64,000 nucleotides of DNA from Shinella pollutisoli (GCF_024609765.1 NZ_JANFDG010000008.1:101102-165101), one strand, 5' to 3'; positions 1-12,479 are shown, counted from the first letter of the stretch. Notes: a model not told the origin generated them from the letters alone. Translations and numbers: made by a program.

Positions 1-1320
1 GTCGTCGAGAAGCGCGCCACCTATGGCGGCACCTGCCTGAACGTCGGCTGCATCCCCTCCAAGGCGCTGCTGCACGCCTCCGAGACCTACGCCCACGCCG
101 CCCACGGCATGGAGGCGCTCGGCATCGACGGCGTGAAGCCGACGCTCAATCTCGCGAAGATGATGGGCCACAAGGACGCGACGGTGAAGGCCAATGTCGA
201 CGGCGTCGCCTTCCTGTTCAAGAAGAACAAGATCGACGCCTTCCGCGGCACCGGCAAGGTGCTCGGCCAGGGCAGGGTCTCCGTCACCGGCGAGGACGGC
301 GGCGAGCAGGTTCTCGAAACGAAGAACATCGTCATCGCCACCGGCTCCGACGTCGCCGGCATCCCGGGCGTGCCGGTCGAGATCGACGAGAAGGTCGTCA
401 TCTCCTCCACCGGCGGCATAGCGCTGGAGAAGGTGCCGGGCCATCTGGTCGTCGTCGGCGGCGGCGTCATCGGCCTGGAGCTCGGCTCCGTCTGGAGCCG
501 GCTGGGCGCCAAGGTCACGGTGGTCGAATATCTCGACACGATCCTCGGCGGCATGGACGGCGAGGTTTCCAAGCAGTTCCAGCGCATGCTCGCCAAGCAG
601 GGCATGGACTTCAAGCTCGGCGCCAAGGTGACGGGCGTGGAGAAGTCCGGCAAGGGCGCCAGAGTGACCTTCGAGCCGGTCAAGGGCGGCGAGGCCACCA
701 CCATCGAGGCGGACGTCGTGCTGATCGCCACCGGCCGCAAGCCCTATACCGAGGGCCTCGGCCTTGCGGAAGCGGGCGTCGTGCTCGACGGCCGCGGCCG
801 CATCGAGATCGACAACCACTTCAAGACGAGTGTCGAGGGCATCTACGCGATCGGCGACGTGGTGCGCGGTCCGATGCTCGCCCACAAGGCGGAGGACGAG
901 GGCGTGGCCATCGCCGAGATCATCGCCGGCCAGGCCGGCCACGTGAACTACGACGTCATCCCCGGCGTCGTCTATACCCAGCCGGAAGTCGCCTCCGTCG
1001 GCAGGACGGAGGAGGAGCTGAAGGCGGCGGGCGTCGCCTACAAGGTCGGAAAATTCCCCTTCACGGCGAACGGCCGCGCCCGCGCCATGCTCGCCACCGA
1101 CGGCTTCGTCAAGGTGCTCGCCGACAAGGAGACCGACCGCGTGCTCGGCGTCCACATCGTCGGCTTCGGCGCCGGCGAGATGATCCACGAGGCCGCCGTG
1201 CTGATGGAATTCGGCGGCTCGTCGGAGGACCTCGGCCGCACCTGCCACGCGCATCCGACCATGTCGGAAGCCGTCAAGGAAGCGGCACTCGCCACCTTCG
1301 CCAAGCCGATCCACATGTGA
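1..1320 (+). CDS. lpdA: Dihydrolipoyl dehydrogenase (E3), 5' end outside the window
   Basis: Flavoprotein that reoxidises the dihydrolipoyl groups of 2-oxo acid dehydrogenase complexes, passing electrons through FAD to NAD+. The reading frame is open from base 1, so the first few dozen residues (FAD-binding GxGxxG) are missing. Visible: the redox disulfide motif GGTCLNVGCIPSK (cysteines at window codons 12 and 17), an NAD-binding VVVGGGVIGLELG stretch near base 450, the second FAD motif AIGDV near base 850, and the C-terminal HAHPTMSE active-site base region near base 1250. The remaining 439 codons fit a family of about 465-470 residues. In rhizobia the gene usually ends a sucAB/odh cluster; this is inference because the upstream genes are out of view. 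Identification is very secure; which 2-oxo acid complex it serves is not shown. Confidence 0.96.
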   Translation, partial: VVEKRATYGGTCLNVGCIPSKALLHASETYAHAAHGMEALGIDGVKPTLNLAKMMGHKDATVKANVDGVAFLFKKNKIDAFRGTGKVLGQGRVSVTGEDGGEQVLETKNIVIATGSDVAGIPGVPVEIDEKVVISSTGGIALEKVPGHLVVVGGGVIGLELGSVWSRLGAKVTVVEYLDTILGGMDGEVSKQFQRMLAKQGMDFKLGAKVTGVEKSGKGARVTFEPVKGGEATTIEADVVLIATGRKPYTEGLGLAEAGVVLDGRGRIEIDNHFKTSVEGIYAIGDVVRGPMLAHKAEDEGVAIAEIIAGQAGHVNYDVIPGVVYTQPEVASVGRTEEELKAAGVAYKVGKFPFTANGRARAMLATDGFVKVLADKETDRVLGVHIVGFGAGEMIHEAAVLMEFGGSSEDLGRTCHAHPTMSEAVKEAALATFAKPIHM

Positions 1321-1327
1321 GCAACAG

Positions 1328-1358
1328 GGACGCGGCCGCGCGGAAGCCGGCCGCGTCC
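1328..1358 (+). terminator. Candidate terminator hairpin after lpdA
   Basis: Perfect 10-bp stem GGACGCGGCC (1328-1337) / GGCCGCGTCC (1349-1358) with an 11-nt loop, starting 8 bases after the lpdA stop. No T-tract follows, so intrinsic termination would be weak; it may instead be a 3' end stabiliser. Confidence 0.4.
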
Positions 1359-1431
1359 GACGGCAAGATCCTGTCATTGCCGCGCCTGCTGCGAAAGTGC
1401 TATTGCAATGCAGCAAAACGGAGCGGACGCG

Positions 1432-3087
1432 ATGCTTGTCGAAAAGCCGACCTACGAGGAGCTCTACCGGGATTTCCGCTGGGATATCCCGGCGCGCTTC
1501 AACATCGGCACGGCGGTTTCCGACGCCTGGGCGGCGCGCGAGCCGGAGCGGGTCTGTCTTCAGCATTTCCTGCCCGACGCCCCGCCGCTTGCCATGACCT
1601 ACGGTGCGCTGGCCGCCCGGTCCGACGCCTTCGCCCGCGCGCTTGCGGCGAAGGGCGTGAAGCCCGGCGACCGGGTGGCGATCCTGCTGCCGCAGGGCTT
1701 CGAGACGGTGGTCGCGCATGTGGCGATCTACAAGCTCGGCGCCATCGCGCTACCGCTGGCGCTGCTCTTCGGCGCCGACGCGCTCGCCTTCCGCCTGAAG
1801 GATGCCGGCGCGCGCGCCGTCGTGACGAACGCCTTCGGCTGGCAGCGGCTGCAGGCGATCCGCGACGACCTCTCCGATCTCGACCTCGTCGTCGCGACGG
1901 AGCCGGTCGACGACGCAGCCGTCCTGTCCTTCCACGATCTCGTCGCCGGCCATGCCGGACCGTTCGACGCCGTCGACAGCGGACCCGACGACCCGGCGAT
2001 GATGATCTACACCTCCGGCACCACCGGCCCGCCCAAGGGCGCGCTGCACGGACATCGCGTGCTGCTCGGCCACGTGCCGGGCTTCCAGATGCACCACGAG
2101 TTCCTGCCGCAGCCGGGCGACCGCATCTGGACGCCGTCGGACTGGGCCTGGGCGGGCGGCCTGCTCAACGTGCTCCTGCCGGCGCTGCTGCTCGGCGTGC
2201 CGGTCGTCTCCTCGCCGGGGCAGAAGTTCGATCCGGACATGGCCTACCGGATCATGCAGGACATGGACGTGCGCAACGCCTTCATTCCGCCGACGGCGCT
2301 GCGCCTGATGAAGGCGGTGGAGCGCCCGCGCGAGAGATACCGGCTCAACCTGCGCACCATCGGCTCGGCCGGCGAATCGCTCGGCCGCGAGACCTGGGAA
2401 TGGGTGCGCGACACGCTCGGCATCACCATCAACGAGTTCTACGGCCAGACCGAGTGCAACATCGTGCTCGGCTCGATCGGCAAGCTCGGCGTCTCGCGTC
2501 CCGGCCCGATCGGCAAGCCGGTGCCCGGCCACGTGGTGGCGATCATCGACGGCGAGGGCCGCGAGCTGCCGCGGGGCAGCGTCGGCCAGGTGGCCGTCAG
2601 GCGCCCCGATCCGGTGATGTTCCTCGGCTACTGGCGAAACGAGAGGGCGACGGCGGAGAAATTCGTCGGCGACTGGATGACGACCGGCGACCTCGGCCGC
2701 ATGGACGCGGAGGGCTACGTCACCTTCTTCGGCCGCGACGACGACGTCATCACCTCCTCCGGCTACCGCATCGGCCCGAGCGAGATCGAGGACTGCCTCG
2801 CCGGCCACCCGGCCGTGCAGCTCGCCGCCGCCATCGGCAAGCCCGACCCGGTCCGCACCGAGATCGTCAAGGCCTATGTGGTGCTGCGCCCGGGCTTTCC
2901 CCCCTCGCCGGCGCTGGCCGCCGAGATCCGCGACTGGGTGAAGTCGCGGCTTTCCATGCACGAATATCCGCGCGAGGTCGCCTTCGTCGACCACCTGCCG
3001 CTCACGACCTCCGGCAAGGTCATCCGCCACCTCTTGCGCAAGCAGGCTGCGGACGAGGGGCAGGAGGATCGCCGCGCGGCAGGCTGA
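1432..3087 (+). CDS. Acyl-CoA synthetase, AMP-forming (acetyl/medium-chain CoA ligase type)
   Basis: ANL-superfamily ligase that activates a carboxylic acid as acyl-AMP and then transfers it to CoA. The P-loop-like motif YTSGTTGPPKG is encoded at 2008-2040, followed by the acceptor region NEFYGQTECN, the hinge GYRIGPSEIED near 2761 and the catalytic-lysine segment TTSGKVIR near 3007. At 551 residues it is normal for the family. I chose ATG 1432 because GGAG sits 8 bases upstream; an in-frame ATG at 1408 has no Shine-Dalgarno sequence. It resembles acetyl-CoA synthetase/ACSM-like enzymes more than long-chain FadD, but the substrate cannot be read from sequence. It is separated from lpdA by a hairpin and followed by a RIME element, so it is probably its own unit. 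Confidence 0.9.
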   Translation: MLVEKPTYEELYRDFRWDIPARFNIGTAVSDAWAAREPERVCLQHFLPDAPPLAMTYGALAARSDAFARALAAKGVKPGDRVAILLPQGFETVVAHVAIYKLGAIALPLALLFGADALAFRLKDAGARAVVTNAFGWQRLQAIRDDLSDLDLVVATEPVDDAAVLSFHDLVAGHAGPFDAVDSGPDDPAMMIYTSGTTGPPKGALHGHRVLLGHVPGFQMHHEFLPQPGDRIWTPSDWAWAGGLLNVLLPALLLGVPVVSSPGQKFDPDMAYRIMQDMDVRNAFIPPTALRLMKAVERPRERYRLNLRTIGSAGESLGRETWEWVRDTLGITINEFYGQTECNIVLGSIGKLGVSRPGPIGKPVPGHVVAIIDGEGRELPRGSVGQVAVRRPDPVMFLGYWRNERATAEKFVGDWMTTGDLGRMDAEGYVTFFGRDDDVITSSGYRIGPSEIEDCLAGHPAVQLAAAIGKPDPVRTEIVKAYVVLRPGFPPSPALAAEIRDWVKSRLSMHEYPREVAFVDHLPLTTSGKVIRHLLRKQAADEGQEDRRAAG

Positions 3088-3090
3088 CAA

Positions 3091-3210
3091 GCCCCCCTCA
3101 TCCGCCTGCCGGCACCTTCTCCCCCACGGGGAGAAGGGGAAAAACGAGACGCCGCCATCCCTCCCTTCTCCCCTCGGGGAGAAGGTGGCCCGTAGGACCG
3201 GATGAGGGGC
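3091..3210. repeat. RIME-type palindromic repeat (composite)
   Basis: Inverted repeat with outer arms CCCCTCATCCG and CGGATGAGGGG and inner cores of the form CCTTCTCCCC/GGGGAGAAGG, present twice. This architecture matches the rhizobial intergenic mosaic elements (RIME). Further copies lie at 28476-28510, 30929-31068 and 40032-40188. It fills the gap between two convergent genes and could serve as a bidirectional transcript end. Confidence 0.85.
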
Positions 3211-3231
3211 TTGCCGCGCTTCCCGGAGAAA

Positions 3232-4503
3232 TCAGCGCCGCGCGAGCGAGCGGATGCGGTCGCGCAGCATGCGCGCGACGTTGCGGGTGTTGCGGTAGAG
3301 ATGGAGCTGGGCGGCGACCTGGCGCACGTCGCGGTCGCGGTTCTCCAGGAGGCCGATGACGAGCGTGCCCATATCCTCCCGCTCCTCCCAGAAGCGGCTC
3401 ATCACCGGATGGTCCGGCACCGCGCAGGAATCGGAGCGGGCGATGTTGGCGTCCTCGAGGTGCCATTCGGTGAGCTCCGCCACCAGCAGCTTGCCCGGCG
3501 AATAGCGCGCGAACTCCTCGTCGTAGGCCGTCTTCCACGTATAGGCCTCGCCGCCCATGATGAAGACCACCATCGAGGCGATGGCGCGGCCGTCGAGGTC
3601 GAGCGTATGGATGCGCACGCCGTCGGTCTCGGCGAGGTTCGTCACCGCCTCGCGGGCGAAGGCGGCGCGGTAGCGGTCGTTGATCATCGCCGTGCGGGCG
3701 CGGCCCTTCCAGCCGCTCGCCTCCAGGAGCAGGAACTCCTCCATGCGCAGCCTTATGTCGGCCGGCTGGCGGGCGACGCTGTAGGTGAGCTCGCCGAGCT
3801 GGTCGAGCTTGCGCCACTGCCGGCGCAGCTCGCGGAAATGCGCCGGCGAGATGGCGCCCTGGAGATAGGCCTGGCCGTCGAGCAGGCTGTCGAGCATCGG
3901 CCGGCGATAGGTGTCCGTCACCGTCAGCGGCAGGTTCCGGCCGATCGCCACGGTGCGCATCAGCTGCGCGAAGGGGCCGCTGAGGCGCAGGTCGGGCAGG
4001 ACGAGGACGGCCGGCAGCCGGAGGCTCTGCGACGCCAGCGCCTCCAGCACGTTGTCCAGCGTCTCGGCCGCCTCCTCGGCGTCGACCAGCGGCGTGCCGA
4101 GCGGGCCGAAGGGGTTCGCCCAGGCGCGGATGATGCCGGCGCCGATGGAGAAGCCCGGCTTCTCCACGGAAAAGGGCATCAGGAAGCGGATGCGGCTGCG
4201 CCCACCCGCCTCGTCGCGCAGCACCGAGAGCCGCACCGTGCGGTCCTCCAGGCGCGGCATGGCGGGGGCGAGGAACCGGCCGGAGAAGAAGACGTTCGGC
4301 TCCATCGCCCGGTTGGAGAGGAAATCCAGTTCCTGCTGCAGCTCGTAGCCGGCCGCCGCCGGATAGAGCGCGAGCGAACGGCCCGGCCGGCCGACGGCGA
4401 CGCGGTTTTCCGCCGACGGCTGCGCGTCGGCCGCGGCCTGCGCGAGCGCCGCCTGCGCCCGGCCGGAGGCGATGGCGTAGTCGAAGCCGTGGCTATCGGT
4501 CAT
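3232..4503 (-). CDS. CelD/BioF2-like GNAT acyltransferase, polysaccharide-linked
   Basis: 423-residue protein resembling the 'acetyltransferase involved in cellulose biosynthesis' (CelD/BcsL) group, a two-lobe GNAT fold. The C-terminal half has features of the Acetyltransf_6 domain (a run around FAREAVTNLAETDGVRIHTL followed by DEEFARYSPGKLLVAEL). No signal peptide or membrane segment is visible, so it is probably cytosolic. Its start overlaps the end of the flippase gene by 11 bases, so the two are co-transcribed and translationally coupled. That context suggests it modifies a lipid-linked or exported polysaccharide precursor with an acyl group. The acceptor is unknown. The start is ATG at 4503; no competing upstream ATG was noted. 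Confidence 0.75.
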   Translation of the reverse strand: MTDSHGFDYAIASGRAQAALAQAAADAQPSAENRVAVGRPGRSLALYPAAAGYELQQELDFLSNRAMEPNVFFSGRFLAPAMPRLEDRTVRLSVLRDEAGGRSRIRFLMPFSVEKPGFSIGAGIIRAWANPFGPLGTPLVDAEEAAETLDNVLEALASQSLRLPAVLVLPDLRLSGPFAQLMRTVAIGRNLPLTVTDTYRRPMLDSLLDGQAYLQGAISPAHFRELRRQWRKLDQLGELTYSVARQPADIRLRMEEFLLLEASGWKGRARTAMINDRYRAAFAREAVTNLAETDGVRIHTLDLDGRAIASMVVFIMGGEAYTWKTAYDEEFARYSPGKLLVAELTEWHLEDANIARSDSCAVPDHPVMSRFWEEREDMGTLVIGLLENRDRDVRQVAAQLHLYRNTRNVARMLRDRIRSLARR

Positions 4504-5920
4504 GGTGGTCCATCCCGTTGATGCGTGCGGCCTTCAGCGGATTGGCGAAGGCGAAGAGGACGATGGCGAGCTTGCGCCGCACCGCCAGATGCAGGAGCGT
4601 CGCCTCCACCACCATGGCGCCGGCGGTGGCGACGGCCGCCCCGGTGAGCCCGAAGAGCGGGATCAGCGTGACGTTGAAGGCGATGTTGGCGGCGAGCGCG
4701 GCAGCATAGACGAAGGCGCAGAGCGCCTGCTCGCCCGACATGACGAGCAGCACCTCGCCGGGCCCGACGAGCGCCTTGGCGAGGATGCCGGCGAAGAGGA
4801 TCGCCATCAGCCCGTAGCCCGCCGTGAACGCGGGCCCGAAGAGCGACAGCAGGAAATGGCCGAGCGCGAGCACGCCGAGCCCGACGGCGAGCGACGGCCA
4901 GAAGCTCCAGCGCACCGTCTCGCCGGCGAAACGCGCGAGCGCTGCCCGGTCGCCCGACGAGAACAGCGCCGAGAAGCGCGGTGCGGCGGCGGCCTTCACC
5001 GAGAAGAAGACGAAATGCACGAGCGCCATCGTCTTGGCGGCGGCGAAATAGACCGCCACGCTCTGCGGGTCGAGATAGAGGCCGACGACGATGACGTCGG
5101 AATTGGTGAGCAGGAAGCTGAAGCCCTCGACGAGGAAGATCGGCAGCGCCGCCTTCATCCACAGCGAGAACTCCACCTTGCGGGGGCCGGCGACGTAGCG
5201 CCGGCCGAGGCGGCGGACGATGTTGAAGAACTGCGCGACCGTGGTGAGGTAGGTCGCCGCGAGCGCCGCGACCATTGCCGTCAGCGCCGTGTGCGGCGCG
5301 TCGAGCCCGATGGCGGCGAGCATGAAGGCGAGGATCAGGACGGGGCGGACGATATAGGTCGGGCTCAGCGCCACCAGCGCCCAGCTGTGAGCGCGGGCGG
5401 TGCCCTCCAGCACGTCGCCGAGCGCGATCATCGGCATGCAGAACAGGCCGAGATAGAGCGGCACGATGTAGTAGTGCTGCACGGAGCCGGCGAAGAGCCA
5501 GAGGCCGGCAAGGCCGGCGACGGCCAGCGCCGTCGACGAGAGCAGCGCGAAGATGCGCGCCGTGGAGGTGAGGCCGCGGATCTCCGGATAGGCGCTGCGC
5601 CCCTCGTATTCCGGCAGGAAGCGGATCACCGTCGTGTGGAAGCCGAGGCAGGAGAGGTCGCCGAGGATGACGACGAGCGCCCAGACGAAGACGAAGATGC
5701 CGTATTCGAACTCGCCCATCACGCGCGCGAGCACGATCTGCGAGACGAAGGCGATCGCCGCGCTGACGACGCGGATGGCGAAGGCGACGAGCGCCATGCG
5801 CTGGGCGAGGCTGCGCGGATCGTCGCCGGCGAGGATTACCGCAAGCGCCCGCATGAGCGGGTCCGCCTTGCCGCGCAGGCCGGAGGGCAGCAACTTCTCC
5901 GCCGACTGAATGACCGCCAT
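4493..5920 (-). CDS. Polysaccharide flippase (MATE/MOP superfamily, Wzx-like)
   Basis: Integral membrane protein of about 475 residues with roughly 12-14 hydrophobic segments spread along its length. The early stretch AIAFVSQIVLARVMGEFEYG and GFHTTVIRFLPEYEGR are typical of Polysacc_synt/MOP exporters. It would flip a lipid-linked oligosaccharide across the inner membrane. I take ATG 5920 as start; GTG 5926 and TTG 5923 are in frame and cannot be excluded, since no strong Shine-Dalgarno sequence is seen for any. It overlaps the downstream acyltransferase gene by 11 bases. No glycosyltransferases are adjacent, so the substrate remains unknown. Confidence 0.85.
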   Translation of the reverse strand: MAVIQSAEKLLPSGLRGKADPLMRALAVILAGDDPRSLAQRMALVAFAIRVVSAAIAFVSQIVLARVMGEFEYGIFVFVWALVVILGDLSCLGFHTTVIRFLPEYEGRSAYPEIRGLTSTARIFALLSSTALAVAGLAGLWLFAGSVQHYYIVPLYLGLFCMPMIALGDVLEGTARAHSWALVALSPTYIVRPVLILAFMLAAIGLDAPHTALTAMVAALAATYLTTVAQFFNIVRRLGRRYVAGPRKVEFSLWMKAALPIFLVEGFSFLLTNSDVIVVGLYLDPQSVAVYFAAAKTMALVHFVFFSVKAAAAPRFSALFSSGDRAALARFAGETVRWSFWPSLAVGLGVLALGHFLLSLFGPAFTAGYGLMAILFAGILAKALVGPGEVLLVMSGEQALCAFVYAAALAANIAFNVTLIPLFGLTGAAVATAGAMVVEATLLHLAVRRKLAIVLFAFANPLKAARINGMDHHDR

Positions 5921-6075
5921 CAACACTGGAACCCGTACGCAACGCGAGACTGAACGGGACAGTCTTGGCAGATCAGGGTTAACAAAGGATTGGGTCGGGG
6001 CGGCCGCAGATCAATCACATGGAAACGATGAGCCCGCCTCCTGCTCTCGTCTGAAGCCTCGAAGGCGCTTCTTCC

Positions 6076-8793
<2,718 letters not shown>

Positions 8794-9044
8794 CGCGATG
8801 GTCCTTTCTATCATGGGGCTCCGGGTGCGCGCCAGGACGCGCGAAATGCGCGCAAAGCCGTGAACCGCCCGGAAACTGTTCTGGACGCGGGATTGCGTGA
8901 CAGATAAGAGGGGGGTCGAATGATGTCAACGGCTGACGCGGCTCCAGAACGGCCACATTCCCGTGGTGTTGAGCCGACCGGCACCGGATATCGGCCCGAT
9001 TCCGGGCCTGGATTCCGGCAAGGATTGTGAAAGGTCCCTACACC

Positions 9045-9923
9045 ATGTTCAAGTACACGAAGCTCGCCGCTTTCGCTCTGGTCGCGCTTGCGGCCGCAGG
9101 CGCCGCCGGCGCGGAGGACGCGGCCGACCCGGTCGTGGCCAAGGTCGGCACGATCGAGGTGCGCGAATCGGAGATGAAATACGCCGTCGCCGGCCTCGAT
9201 CCGCAGCTCGCCAACCTGCCCGAAGAGCAGAAGCGCGTCGCCGCCCTTTCCTCGCTGATCGACGTCAAGCTGCTCGCCGCCGACGCCGCGAAGGAAGGCC
9301 TGCAGGACGACGCCGACTTCAAGCAGCGCGTCGCCTTCCTGACCGAGCGCGAGCTGCACAACAGCTTCTTCAAGAAGCACGTCGTCGATTCCGTCACGGC
9401 CGACGAGATCAAGGCCCGCTACGACAAGGAGATCGCCGCGATCAACCCCGAGGACGAGGTGCACGCCCGCCACATCCTCGTCAAGACCGAGGAAGAGGCC
9501 AAGGCCGTCATCGCCGACCTCGATGCCGGCAAGGACTTCGTCGAGATCGCCAAGGAGAAGTCGACCGACCCGAACAAGTCCGAGGGCGGCGACCTCGGCT
9601 ACTTCACCAAGGGCCGCATGGTGCCCGAGTTCGAGGCGGCCGCCTTCGCGCTGGAAAAGGGCGCCTATTCCAAGGAGCCGGTGAAGACCCAGTTCGGCTT
9701 CCACGTCATCAAGGTCGAGGACAAGCGCAAGCAGCAGCCCCCGGCGCTGGAACAGGTGGAAGGCCAGGTCCGCCAGCTCGTCATGCGCGACAAGTATCTC
9801 GACCTGCTGGAGAAGGCGAAGGCCGCCTCGCCCATCGAGATCGCCGACCCGGCGCTGAAGACCGCCTACGAGGCGATCAACAAGCCGGAAGGCGAAGACG
9901 CCGGCTCCGAAGAGCAGCAGTAA
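9045..9923 (+). CDS. Exported peptidyl-prolyl cis-trans isomerase, parvulin (PpiC/PrsA) type
   Basis: Periplasmic foldase of 292 residues. The N-terminus [19 protein letters not shown] ending AGAEDA is a clear Sec signal peptide. A PpiC/rotamase domain spans about residues 135-230, with [30 protein letters not shown] and [12 protein letters not shown]. An N-terminal SurA/trigger-like chaperone region precedes it. Start ATG 9045 is preceded by GAAAGG; the GTG at 9027 would put extra residues before the signal peptide. It lies divergent from secA across a 251-bp gap that must hold both promoters. A GC hairpin follows the stop codon. Confidence 0.93.
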   Translation: MFKYTKLAAFALVALAAAGAAGAEDAADPVVAKVGTIEVRESEMKYAVAGLDPQLANLPEEQKRVAALSSLIDVKLLAADAAKEGLQDDADFKQRVAFLTERELHNSFFKKHVVDSVTADEIKARYDKEIAAINPEDEVHARHILVKTEEEAKAVIADLDAGKDFVEIAKEKSTDPNKSEGGDLGYFTKGRMVPEFEAAAFALEKGAYSKEPVKTQFGFHVIKVEDKRKQQPPALEQVEGQVRQLVMRDKYLDLLEKAKAASPIEIADPALKTAYEAINKPEGEDAGSEEQQ

Positions 9924-9932
9924 CCGACAGCC

Positions 9933-9952
9933 GGCCCGGCGCCCGCCGGGCC
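9933..9952 (+). terminator. Candidate terminator hairpin after the parvulin gene
   Basis: Stem GGCCCGGC (9933-9940) / GCCGGGCC (9945-9952), loop of 4. Located 10 bases after the stop codon; no T-run follows, so efficiency is uncertain. Confidence 0.45.
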
Positions 9953-10032
9953 CTCCCAGAGCATCCACGCATTTCCGGACGCAAGACCGCCTCGCAGCCT
10001 TGCCGGAAAGGCTCCACCTCCAGGAAACGACG

Positions 10033-11268
10033 ATGTCCGGCTCCGTATCCCCGCTCGCCCCGAAGACCTTCGCCGAGATGCCGTCCGTGCGCGGCGTGCG
10101 CATGGCGACCGCCGCCGCCGGCATCAAGTACAAGAACCGCACGGACGTGCTGATGATGGTCTTCGACCGTCCGGCCGCCGCCGCCGGCGTCTTCACCCGC
10201 TCGAAGTGCCCTTCAGCACCCGTCGATTTCTGCCGCGCCAACCTGCCCGGCGGCAGGGCGCGCGCCGTCATCGTCAATTCCGGCAACGCCAACGCGTTCA
10301 CCGGCCGCAGGGGCCGCGAGGCGACGGCGATGACGGCCGAGGCCGCCGCGAAGGCCGTCGGCTGCAGCGAGGGCGAGGTTTTCCTCGCCTCGACGGGCGT
10401 GATCGGCGAGCCGCTCGACGCGACGAAATTCTCCGGCGTGCTCGACCGCCTCGCCGCCGACGCGACGGAGGACTTCTGGTTCGAGGCCGCCAAGGCCATC
10501 ATGACCACCGATACCTATCCGAAGGTCGCGACCCGCACGGCCGAGATCGGCGGCGTTTCCGTCACCATCAACGGCATCGCCAAGGGTGCGGGCATGATCG
10601 CCCCCGACATGGCGACGATGCTCTCCTTCGTCGTCACCGATGCCGACATCCCCGCACCCGTGCTGCAAGCGCTGCTTTCGGCCGGCGTCGAGCCGACCTT
10701 CAATTGCGTGACCGTCGACAGCGACACCTCCACCTCCGATACGCTGATGCTCTTTGCGACCGGCGCCGTCGAGGGCCAGCCGAAGGTCGCGGATGCGGCC
10801 GACCCGGCGCTCGAAGGCTTCCGCGCCGCGCTGAACGACCTCCTGCGCGATCTTGCGCTCCAGGTCGTGCGCGACGGCGAGGGCGCGCGCAAGATGGTGG
10901 AGATCACCGTCGAGAGCGCCGAGGACGACGCGGCGGCCAAGCGCATCGCGCTCTCGATCGCCAACTCGCCGCTGGTCAAGACGGCGGTCGCCGGCGAGGA
11001 CGCCAACTGGGGCCGCATCGTCATGGCCGTCGGCAAGTCGGGCGAGAAGGCCGACCGCGACCGTCTCGCCATCTGGTTCGGCGACGTGCGCGTCGCCGTC
11101 GACGGCGAGCGCGACCCCGCCTATTCGGAAGTGGCGGTGAGCGCGGTGATGAAGCGCGAGGACATCCCGGTCCGCGTCGAGATCGGGCTCGGCAGCGGCC
11201 GGGCGACCGTCTGGACCTGCGACCTCACCAAGGAATATGTCGAGATCAATGGCGACTACCGCAGCTGA
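10033..11268 (+). CDS. argJ: Bifunctional glutamate N-acetyltransferase / amino-acid acetyltransferase ArgJ
   Basis: Transfers the acetyl group of N-acetylornithine to glutamate, recycling acetyl in arginine biosynthesis, and may also use acetyl-CoA. 411 residues, normal for ArgJ. The self-cleavage site is visible as [17 protein letters not shown], with the nucleophilic threonine at residue 195, so the precursor should split into alpha and beta chains. Other family marks: [21 protein letters not shown] and the C-terminal [20 protein letters not shown]. Start ATG 10033 has AGGAAACG upstream; the in-frame TTG at 10000 is unlikely. The next gene begins about 30 bases downstream, so argJ probably heads a unit with the GNAT and MutT genes, a common rhizobial arrangement. 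Confidence 0.97.
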   Translation: MSGSVSPLAPKTFAEMPSVRGVRMATAAAGIKYKNRTDVLMMVFDRPAAAAGVFTRSKCPSAPVDFCRANLPGGRARAVIVNSGNANAFTGRRGREATAMTAEAAAKAVGCSEGEVFLASTGVIGEPLDATKFSGVLDRLAADATEDFWFEAAKAIMTTDTYPKVATRTAEIGGVSVTINGIAKGAGMIAPDMATMLSFVVTDADIPAPVLQALLSAGVEPTFNCVTVDSDTSTSDTLMLFATGAVEGQPKVADAADPALEGFRAALNDLLRDLALQVVRDGEGARKMVEITVESAEDDAAAKRIALSIANSPLVKTAVAGEDANWGRIVMAVGKSGEKADRDRLAIWFGDVRVAVDGERDPAYSEVAVSAVMKREDIPVRVEIGLGSGRATVWTCDLTKEYVEINGDYRS

Positions 11269-11298
11269 ATGCCCGCTCGCGGCGCGGGGCATCCGTCC

Positions 11299-12060
11299 AT
11301 GAGCGATCTTCCCACGGTCCGCCGGCTGGAGGCGGTCGGCTTCCGCGCCTGGCCGGCCGCCGTCACCCGCTATGACGGAAGCTGGCTCTACCGGCTGACG
11401 GCCGGCCACCCCTCGCGCCGGCTGAACTCGATCAACCCGCTCGACCCCGGCGACTGCCGCGACATCGACATCCGCCTCGAAAAGGCCGCCAAGCGCTTCG
11501 CCGACTACGGCCGGCCGCTGCTCGTGCGGCAGACGCCGCTCATCCCGCCGCAGCTCGTCGATTTCATGGACGCCGCCGGCTGGGCCGACGTCGGCCACAC
11601 TGAGGTGATGATGGCCGACCTCGCCACGCTGCCGCGCGAGGAGGACGCCGTCGACCGCCTGCCGAGCCGCGACGTCGGCCGCTATGTCGACGCCCGCATC
11701 CGCGTCGCCGGAGAAGACCCGGCGCTGAAGCCGGGCCTCACCGAGATCGTCAACGCCATCAAGCCCGAGACCGGCCTGTTCATCTTCGAGGAGGCGGGCT
11801 TCGGCCCGACCGCCGTGGTGCTCGCCGTGCAGGACAACGATCTCGCCGGCCTGCTGCAGATGGCCGTGGCGCCCGAACGGCGCGGCCGCGGCATCGGCAC
11901 GGCCCTGCTCCATGCGGCGCTGCGCTGGGCGAAGCTCAAGGGCGCGCGCCGGGCCTGGCTCCAGGTCGAGGCCGACAACGCGCCGGCGCGCGCGCTCTAC
12001 CACCGCGCGGGCTTCCGCGAGACCTACCGCTACAGCTACCGGGGACCCGACGCCACATGA
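11299..12060 (+). CDS. GNAT-family N-acetyltransferase
   Basis: 253-residue acetyltransferase. The C-terminal half carries the acetyl-CoA pyrophosphate-binding motif in ERRGRGIGTALLHAALRWAK, followed by LQVEADNAPARALYHRAGF, the usual GNAT beta-6/alpha-4 region. The N-terminal half is divergent and may hold a degenerate second GNAT lobe. ATG 11299 gives MSDLPTVRRLEAVGF; an ATG at 11269 that abuts the argJ stop is in frame but poorly placed. The stop overlaps the mutT start by 4 bases (ATGA), so the two are translationally coupled. The acceptor substrate is unknown. Placement after argJ does not prove a role in arginine metabolism. Confidence 0.85.
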   Translation: MSDLPTVRRLEAVGFRAWPAAVTRYDGSWLYRLTAGHPSRRLNSINPLDPGDCRDIDIRLEKAAKRFADYGRPLLVRQTPLIPPQLVDFMDAAGWADVGHTEVMMADLATLPREEDAVDRLPSRDVGRYVDARIRVAGEDPALKPGLTEIVNAIKPETGLFIFEEAGFGPTAVVLAVQDNDLAGLLQMAVAPERRGRGIGTALLHAALRWAKLKGARRAWLQVEADNAPARALYHRAGFRETYRYSYRGPDAT

Positions 12061-12479
12061 CCGAGACCGTCGAAGGCCCCCGGCCGATCCTGCTCGTCGC
12101 CGCCTGCGCGCTTCTCGACGCCGACGGCCGCATCCTGCTCGCCCAGCGCCCCGCCGGCAAGAAGCTCGCCGGCCTCTGGGAATTTCCCGGCGGCAAGGTC
12201 GAGCCCGGCGAGACGCCGGAGGAAACGCTGATCCGCGAGCTCGACGAGGAGCTCGGCATCCGCACGAAAGTGGCCTGCCTAGCGCCGCTCACCTTCGCCA
12301 GCCATTCCTACGACGACTTCCACCTGCTGATGCCGCTCTACGTCTGCCGCCGCTACGAGGGAACGGCGCAGGGGCGCGAGGGCCAGGCGATCAAATGGGT
12401 CCGGCCGAAGGCCTTGCGCGACTATCCCATGCCGCCCGCCGACGAGCCGCTCATCCCCTTCCTGATGGACCTGCTCTGA
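12057..12479 (+). CDS. mutT: MutT-type 8-oxo-dGTP diphosphatase (Nudix)
   Basis: Sanitises the nucleotide pool by hydrolysing 8-oxo-dGTP to the monophosphate, preventing A:T to C:G transversions. 140 residues. The Nudix box GGKVEPGETPEET...RELDEELGI starts near residue 45 and keeps every catalytic glutamate. The surrounding LAQRPAGKKLAGLWEFPGG is characteristic of MutT rather than generic Nudix enzymes. It overlaps the preceding GNAT gene by ATGA and is the last gene of the argJ unit. About 100 bases separate it from the next small gene. Confidence 0.92.
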   Translation: MTETVEGPRPILLVAACALLDADGRILLAQRPAGKKLAGLWEFPGGKVEPGETPEETLIRELDEELGIRTKVACLAPLTFASHSYDDFHLLMPLYVCRRYEGTAQGREGQAIKWVRPKALRDYPMPPADEPLIPFLMDLL

